This document shows positions 60,536-64,000 of a stretch of DNA of 64,000 nt, piece by piece (the stretch's first letter is position 1; each line of letters starts with the position of its first letter). Both the position numbers and the translations under genes were made by a program. Where the stretch lies: the NCBI GenBank assembly GCA_029561345.1, contig JAKQJC010000033.1, positions 17,831-81,830 on the forward strand, in the 5' to 3' direction. The DNA comes from Chloroflexota bacterium (lineage in GTDB: Bacteria > Chloroflexota > Anaerolineae > Anaerolineales > Anaerolineaceae). The notes under the pieces were generated by a model that saw only the letters and a list, made by a program, of their open reading frames with translations, did not search any database and was not told the origin of the DNA.

Positions 60536-61852
60536 TTATAGACAACTATGACACGGGTGTTGACCGGGCTGATTGACTGTGGGAGGCGACAGCATAGCCA
60601 ATGGCTTTGCCGCCACCGCCCTACCTCTCGGCAACCATCCTTCTGGTTGCAGTTCTAGCCCGGCGGTTGCACTACGGGCAACCGGGAGGCGACGCATGAA
60701 CCGTACCGCCAAAACCGCCTCCACTTCACGATAAGTGAGTGCGTTCAGCTCAGCATCCCCGAAACGTTCGGCGATGTTTTGAGCAGCATTCACATCCGCA
60801 TTGGCTTTCAGGCCGCACCACAGGCAGTCAAACTCGGCCTGGGAGCGGCGGTTCATTGAAAAAGTAAATCCACATTGCGAGCACTGCTGGCTGGAATATG
60901 CGGGCTGAACCGAGCGGTAACGAATCCCGCGCTCGTCCAGCTTGAACTTCAGTTTGTCGCGCACATAGCCCAGCTGCGAAGCGCGCAGCGCCCGGTTCAT
61001 CTGGTGCGATCTCATCCGCATGTTCCTGACCGACAGACGTTCCAAAGCCAGATTGGCATCCTCGGGCAGTTCGTCCAGCATCTGGTTCAACGCTCGACCA
61101 ATCTCGTTGCGCGCAAAGGCTTCTGCGCGATGATCACTCAAACGGACGGTTGGTTTGTTCTTTCGTTTCAGGCAGGCGTTCAACTTTTGTTTCCGGCGGC
61201 GTTTCTGCGCAGCACGCTCCACCCTGCAGCGCAGTTCGGCGCTTACCTGTCCATAACGCTGGCCTTCTGATGTGCAGACCATCGCAGCCATGCCAATATC
61301 CACGCCAACAATCCGATTGGATTTGGCTTTTGGCCCTTTCCTTTCCACCACAAAAGTGGCGTACCACCCATCCTCCCGCCGGTTGAGAGTGACCCCACTG
61401 CATAATTTCGGAAACTGTGCCAGCGCCTCTTTTGCCCGCTCATAGAGCGTGATGGGAAGGCGTACTGGACTGCCTGCTTCCAGCGTCGATATCCTCAGCC
61501 AGAAATCAAAATGCGGCGAGCGGGAAGGCTCAATCACCACCACGTTGGCATTGGCCTGGATGCATACGTTCTGCAGGATGGGCGGGTTTTTCCGTCCGTT
61601 GCTGTACCAGGATTGGACGATGCCACAGGCATGCTGCCAGGCGCAACGCTGCCAGCGAGCAGACAGCAATGTGGAAATTTCTGCCGCAGGGGTGTCGCCG
61701 TATTTGTCTGGCTGGCGCATCTCCTGCTGGATCTGCCAATCCACATACGCTTGCGCCACCCGCTGGTATTCGGCGGCAAGCTCATCCAGCTTCTGTATTT
61801 TGCCGGGGTTTGCCTGGTCCAATTTCAGGTGTGTGATTGCCTTTTTCACCAT
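60536..61852 (-). CDS. tnpB: TnpB RNA-guided nuclease of the IS607 element
   Basis: The 438-residue protein has an intact RuvC triad, D185 (GVDIGM), E271 (LALERLSV) and D353 (KANADVNAAQNI). The zinc ribbon has C324/C327 and C343/C346. An Arg/Lys-rich bridge-like helix (RAAQKRRRKQKL) lies between. TnpB cuts DNA next to a target motif using an RNA made from the element's 3' end, helping the element persist. ATG 61852 opens the conserved N-terminal domain and overlaps the end of tnpA by about 70 bases. All catalytic residues are present, so the nuclease may still work although tnpA is damaged. Confidence 0.9.
   Translation of the reverse strand: MVKKAITHLKLDQANPGKIQKLDELAAEYQRVAQAYVDWQIQQEMRQPDKYGDTPAAEISTLLSARWQRCAWQHACGIVQSWYSNGRKNPPILQNVCIQANANVVVIEPSRSPHFDFWLRISTLEAGSPVRLPITLYERAKEALAQFPKLCSGVTLNRREDGWYATFVVERKGPKAKSNRIVGVDIGMAAMVCTSEGQRYGQVSAELRCRVERAAQKRRRKQKLNACLKRKNKPTVRLSDHRAEAFARNEIGRALNQMLDELPEDANLALERLSVRNMRMRSHQMNRALRASQLGYVRDKLKFKLDERGIRYRSVQPAYSSQQCSQCGFTFSMNRRSQAEFDCLWCGLKANADVNAAQNIAERFGDAELNALTYREVEAVLAVRFMRRLPVARSATAGLELQPEGWLPRGRAVAAKPLAMLSPPTVNQPGQHPCHSCL
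60540..60720 (-). ncRNA. Predicted omega-RNA (TnpB guide RNA) at the IS607 right end
   Basis: The 3' end of tnpB and the element's right end fold into consecutive hairpins: GGTTGC/GCAACC (60665-60670 with 60678-60683), the same arms again (60631-60636 with 60645-60650), and AGCC/GGCT (60596-60599 with 60603-60606). TnpB guide RNAs are known to come from exactly this position. The coding tail of TnpB beyond its zinc ribbon domain is low-complexity, as expected where RNA structure dominates. Boundaries are approximate. Confidence 0.55.
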
Positions 61853-62423
61853 CCTGCAGCTCCGCAATGATCCGTTCTGTTTTACGCTTCGAGCGCCGCT
61901 GACCATACAGCCGGGCGCAAAAGCTGGTCACAATACTGACAAAATCCTGGATCAGATCCTCTTTGCCGTTCTCCGCCAGGTTGATCACTTCGATATGGCG
62001 TCCTTGCAGCGCTAGCAGCTGCTCATTGTAATGGAACCCGAAACGGGTCAGACGATCCTTGTGCTCCACCACAATCAAGGTGACTGTTGGGTCGGTCAAC
62101 AGTTTGAGCAGCTTGGGGCGGGTATCATTGATCCCTGAACCGATCTCTTTCACCACAGCCGCAACCCGGTAGCCTTTGGCAGCACAATAATCTAATAACC
62201 GCTTCGCCTGGCCTTCTAGATTTTCTTTGTTCTCCGCCGCAGACACACGAGTGTATATAGCTACTTTTTGCGGTTGCGCAGCAGGGATTGTCTCAATTGT
62301 GGGGTCAGTGATGATGATGGTACCGGTATCCATCTAGTAGCCAGAGATTTTTCCAGCCTTGAACCAGCGATGTACAGTGCGATATGAAATGCCCAATTTT
62401 CGCGCATAGGTGCTCAACTTCAT
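61782..62423 (-). pseudogene. tnpA: IS607 serine recombinase TnpA with an amber codon
   Basis: From ATG 62423 the frame encodes an N-terminal MerR-like HTH (STYARKLGISYRTVHRWFKAG) to GKISGY. TAG then occupies codon 30 (62336-62334), where relatives have CAG (Gln), followed directly by MDTGTIII. The rest, 183 codons, is an intact serine recombinase catalytic domain (IYTRVSA with the nucleophile Ser61 in full numbering, EHKDRLTRFG, CARLYGQRRSKRKTERI). An ATG right after the stop could restart the catalytic part without its DNA-reading domain. The element is therefore probably immobile unless the stop is read through. Confidence 0.85.
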
Positions 62424-62429
62424 ATCCGA

Positions 62430-62458
62430 ATAATAGCACAAATGTTCTTGTGTGTCAA
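62430..62458 (-). promoter_or_regulatory. Promoter of the IS607 recombinase gene
   Basis: On the minus strand TTGACA (62458-62453), 17 bases, TATTAT (62435-62430). The spacer contains CACAA-N6-TTGTG, a likely recombinase-binding inverted repeat. The -10 ends seven bases before ATG 62423, so the transcript would be leaderless or nearly so. Confidence 0.75.
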
Positions 62459-62459
62459 T

Positions 62460-62695
62460 GTTTGTCTGAATAACGAGTATTCAAATTCGATACCAACATT
62501 TCTGGGTGTTTCCGGCTGGCCAAAAATTTGCAGCACATCCGATTTGGTGGATGCCCCTGGCGTCAGCCCTTTCCAGGTCAGCGGATCAAATAGAGGCTGC
62601 GGGGTTTCTTTTGATAAAAACAACCACCCCGCTGCAATCGCAAGGATTGGCAGGGATAATATCAGAATCGTGAGAATTTGCCTTTTGAATTTCAT
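62460..62695 (-). pseudogene. N-terminal part of the gene split by IS607
   Basis: The sequence starts with KFKRQ and a hydrophobic signal/anchor (ILTILILSLPILAIAAGWLFL). It then has a BamE/SmpA-like motif (LTPGASTKSDVLQIFGQPE) and runs to about GIEFEYS, after which the insertion begins; the frame then stops within the element. With the fragment at 60003-60535 it forms a protein of roughly 250 residues. The family is common but uncharacterised; the PG-x-T/S-x-x-DV-x-x-x-x-G-x-P motif is usually in cell-envelope proteins. Confidence 0.7.
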
Positions 62696-62703
62696 TCTTC
62701 GGC

Positions 62704-62768
62704 TGCCTTACCTCTCGATAACCCGCCTTTCTACCGAGGCTTAATCTCCATAGTTGGTGGCGGGTTAT
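62704..62768 (-). repeat. Stem-loop resembling the IS607 right-end RNA scaffold
   Basis: At 62705-62723 the plus strand matches 60617-60635 of the predicted omega-RNA at 16 of 19 positions (core TACCTCTCG); all three differences are transitions. As in the element, the match leads straight into a hairpin: ATAACCCGCC (62718-62727) with GGCGGGTTAT (62759-62768). It lies outside the element, upstream of the interrupted gene. It may be a relic of another TnpB element or a chance likeness. Confidence 0.4.
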
Positions 62769-62869
62769 TCGTCATTTATTAGCTTTCCTCAATGATTAGC
62801 GTTAAAGCCTGATGATGATGGCGGTTTTAGTGGGGTGTGGTAACGATTTTTTACTTTATATCGTGATAA

Positions 62870-63703
62870 TCACTCAGGTGATACACAACGGAATCCTGTA
62901 AAATAAGCCCCTTTAACTGATGTTGTGATGACCCCCCTACGATCGGATGGACGAATTAATTGTGATGCAGTCATCCAGCACCCTCCTTTTACAACACGGT
63001 ATTCCCCATTTGTTGGACCAGTGGGGTTGTTAACGGGTGAAAAATAAAAATAATGCTCTTGATAATAATCACTGACCAACTCCTCCACATTTCCCGCCAT
63101 GTCCAATGCGCCGTATGGGCTGGCACCGGCGGGTGCGCTTCCAACCCGATGGGTATCACCTCCATCACAATAAGGTTCCCCGCCGTGAAAATTGGCCTGT
63201 TGACAGGTCGGGAATTCTTCTCCCCAAGGAAATGTCCTGCCGTCAACCCCGCGCGCTGCCTTTTCCCATTCGGCTTCCGTGGGCAGGCGTTTCCACGCCC
63301 AGGCACAATAATCCACTGCATCCTGCCAACTTATATTAATCACCGGATAATCTGCGTAATCAGGGTTATCATAGTAACTTTCGCGCATGAAGGAAGATTT
63401 ATCAGCAGGTTCCACACAACCCCCAGCGCCGACACACCGGGCATATTGAGCGTTGGTTACCTCATATTTGTCTATCCAGTATGCATCCAGATAAACTGTA
63501 TGAAGTGGCTTTTCGTCAAATTCTTTATCTGAACCCATTTGGAATTCTCCAGCAGGCACATACACCTGTTCCATGCCATCATTTTTCCATAGCCTGCTGT
63601 TTGGAGATCCGCTCGCCTGTTTCAAAATAATGAGCATGCCCCCAAAGAAAATTGGGATTATTATGATCAAAACAATTCCAACCTTGGCATTCTTCATTGT
63701 CAT
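62870..63703 (-). CDS. Membrane-anchored FGE-like (formylglycine-generating-enzyme fold) protein
   Basis: The 277-residue protein has an N-terminal TM anchor ([19 protein letters not shown]) and an SUMF1-type domain: [81 protein letters not shown] and GFRCV. It is close to the C-terminal domain of the kinase fusion at 41252-43354, including the paired YCAWA, CVEP and DYADYP segments. The cysteine pair that binds copper in true formylglycine-generating enzymes is missing, so a binding role is more likely than sulfatase activation. ATG 63703 was used; ATG 63697 is an alternative. Confidence 0.88.
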   Translation of the reverse strand: MTMKNAKVGIVLIIIIPIFFGGMLIILKQASGSPNSRLWKNDGMEQVYVPAGEFQMGSDKEFDEKPLHTVYLDAYWIDKYEVTNAQYARCVGAGGCVEPADKSSFMRESYYDNPDYADYPVINISWQDAVDYCAWAWKRLPTEAEWEKAARGVDGRTFPWGEEFPTCQQANFHGGEPYCDGGDTHRVGSAPAGASPYGALDMAGNVEELVSDYYQEHYFYFSPVNNPTGPTNGEYRVVKGGCWMTASQLIRPSDRRGVITTSVKGAYFTGFRCVSPE

Positions 63704-64000
63704 TCAATATCCCCGGAACTGCAAAAAACTCAAAGACAAAATGATCCTTGGATTATTGTACCATACCCATTCATTCCAAAAAAACTGAAACAGCACCTGA
63801 AGCAATTATCCCCGATCTTTATGTTAATACCTTTACCACCTGACAATATCAACAAACAAATTTCTCTACCGGACAAAGTTCGTGTAAGCATGTGAAAAAT
63901 CCGTGAACGAAACAGGGATAGGCAGATTGAAGTCCAAAAGATGCTCAAGGATGCGCAAGCCGAGTTGGAATAAGCTGAGATCACAACGGTCAGTGCGGTG
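63704..64000. other. Terminal intergenic stretch without a supported gene
   Basis: This AT-rich stretch has frequent stops. Near the end, the plus strand has a short charged frame (KIRERNRDRQIEVQ...KDAQAELE, ending at TAA about 63980), coiled-coil-like but lacking a start or ribosome site. It may be a remnant. Nothing else was recognised. Confidence 0.4.

Larger units (their letters stand above)
60536..62460 (-). mobile_element. IS607-family element (serine recombinase + TnpB)
   Basis: This stretch of about 1.9 kb carries a serine recombinase gene with an N-terminal MerR-like HTH and an overlapping tnpB, both on the minus strand, the standard IS607 arrangement. It interrupts a small gene whose halves flank it. 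Exact ends cannot be fixed by eye: the left end lies near the tnpA promoter (about 62460) and the right end shortly after the tnpB stop. No terminal inverted repeats are expected in this family. Confidence 0.85.

Noticed and set aside
62870..63703. Annotation as a true formylglycine-generating enzyme
   Set aside because: The active-site cysteine pair is absent, and no sulfatase gene was seen in the window.
63880..64000. A short charged plus-strand frame at the window end as a gene fragment
   Set aside because: It has only about 25 codons between stops, no start or ribosome site, and the sequence ends too soon to judge.

Overview
The window is chromosomal DNA of a free-living, sugar-degrading bacterium. 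The best guess is an anaerobic member of the Chloroflexota, class Anaerolineae. This is inferred from moderate GC content, lipoproteins with long Pro/Ala/Thr linkers behind the lipobox, a Ser/Thr kinase fused to a formylglycine-generating-enzyme-like (FGE-like) domain, DUF5692, and many ABC and MFS sugar systems beside LacI and TetR regulators. No rRNA, tRNA or CRISPR array was seen.

Layout. 1-4.2 kb: a TetR gene cut by the window edge, a rifampicin-phosphotransferase-like (RPH-like) enzyme and an MFS exporter. 4.2-5.3 kb: a membrane methyltransferase and a HAM1-type nucleotide pyrophosphatase. 5.4-12 kb: a LacI-led operon for beta-mannoside uptake and breakdown (GH130, binding protein, two permeases, GH5). 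12-14 kb: a surface beta-helix lipoprotein. 14.3-18.9 kb: a second TetR/MFS/RPH-like cassette on the other strand, with two matching TetR-type operators. 19-22.4 kb: a metalloprotease-like protein coupled to an iron-sulfur flavoprotein, then DUF5692 divergent from a TetR regulator. 22.8-25 kb: acetyltransferase, thiolase-fold protein without the catalytic cysteine, and its DUF35 partner. 25.2-28.3 kb: sugar transporter and GH32. 28.3-33.3 kb: UvrA-like ATPase, APH-type kinase, P-loop protein, NTF2-like protein. 33.3-39.3 kb: secreted protein, remnant of a DUF4157 gene, ThiF-like enzyme, esterase and tannase-like lipoproteins. 39.4-43.4 kb: two-component system and kinase/FGE-like fusion. 43.4-47 kb: TetR, ApbE, FMN-binding protein, serine hydrolase. 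47-54.3 kb: a hexuronate operon with a divergent LacI regulator. 54.3-57 kb: YcaQ-like and pRiA4b ORF-3-like proteins. 57.2-60 kb: a beta-CASP protein with an unusual C-terminal half. 60-62.7 kb: an IS607-type element that has split a small lipoprotein-like gene. 62.9-64 kb: a second FGE-like protein.

The most interesting unit is the hexuronate operon (47-53.2 kb). Its five genes encode glucuronate isomerase, an SDR reductase, a LarA-family nickel hydroxyacid epimerase, 6-phosphogluconate dehydrogenase and a PfkB kinase. In that order they spell a complete route: glucuronate, fructuronate, mannonate, gluconate, 6-phosphogluconate, ribulose 5-phosphate. The route needs no mannonate dehydratase or KDPG aldolase, and neither is encoded here. 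Other points worth following are the paired RPH-like cassettes, the cysteine-less thiolase/DUF35 pair, the repeat-bearing beta-CASP/ParB-like fusion, and the IS607 insertion with an amber codon in its recombinase gene.
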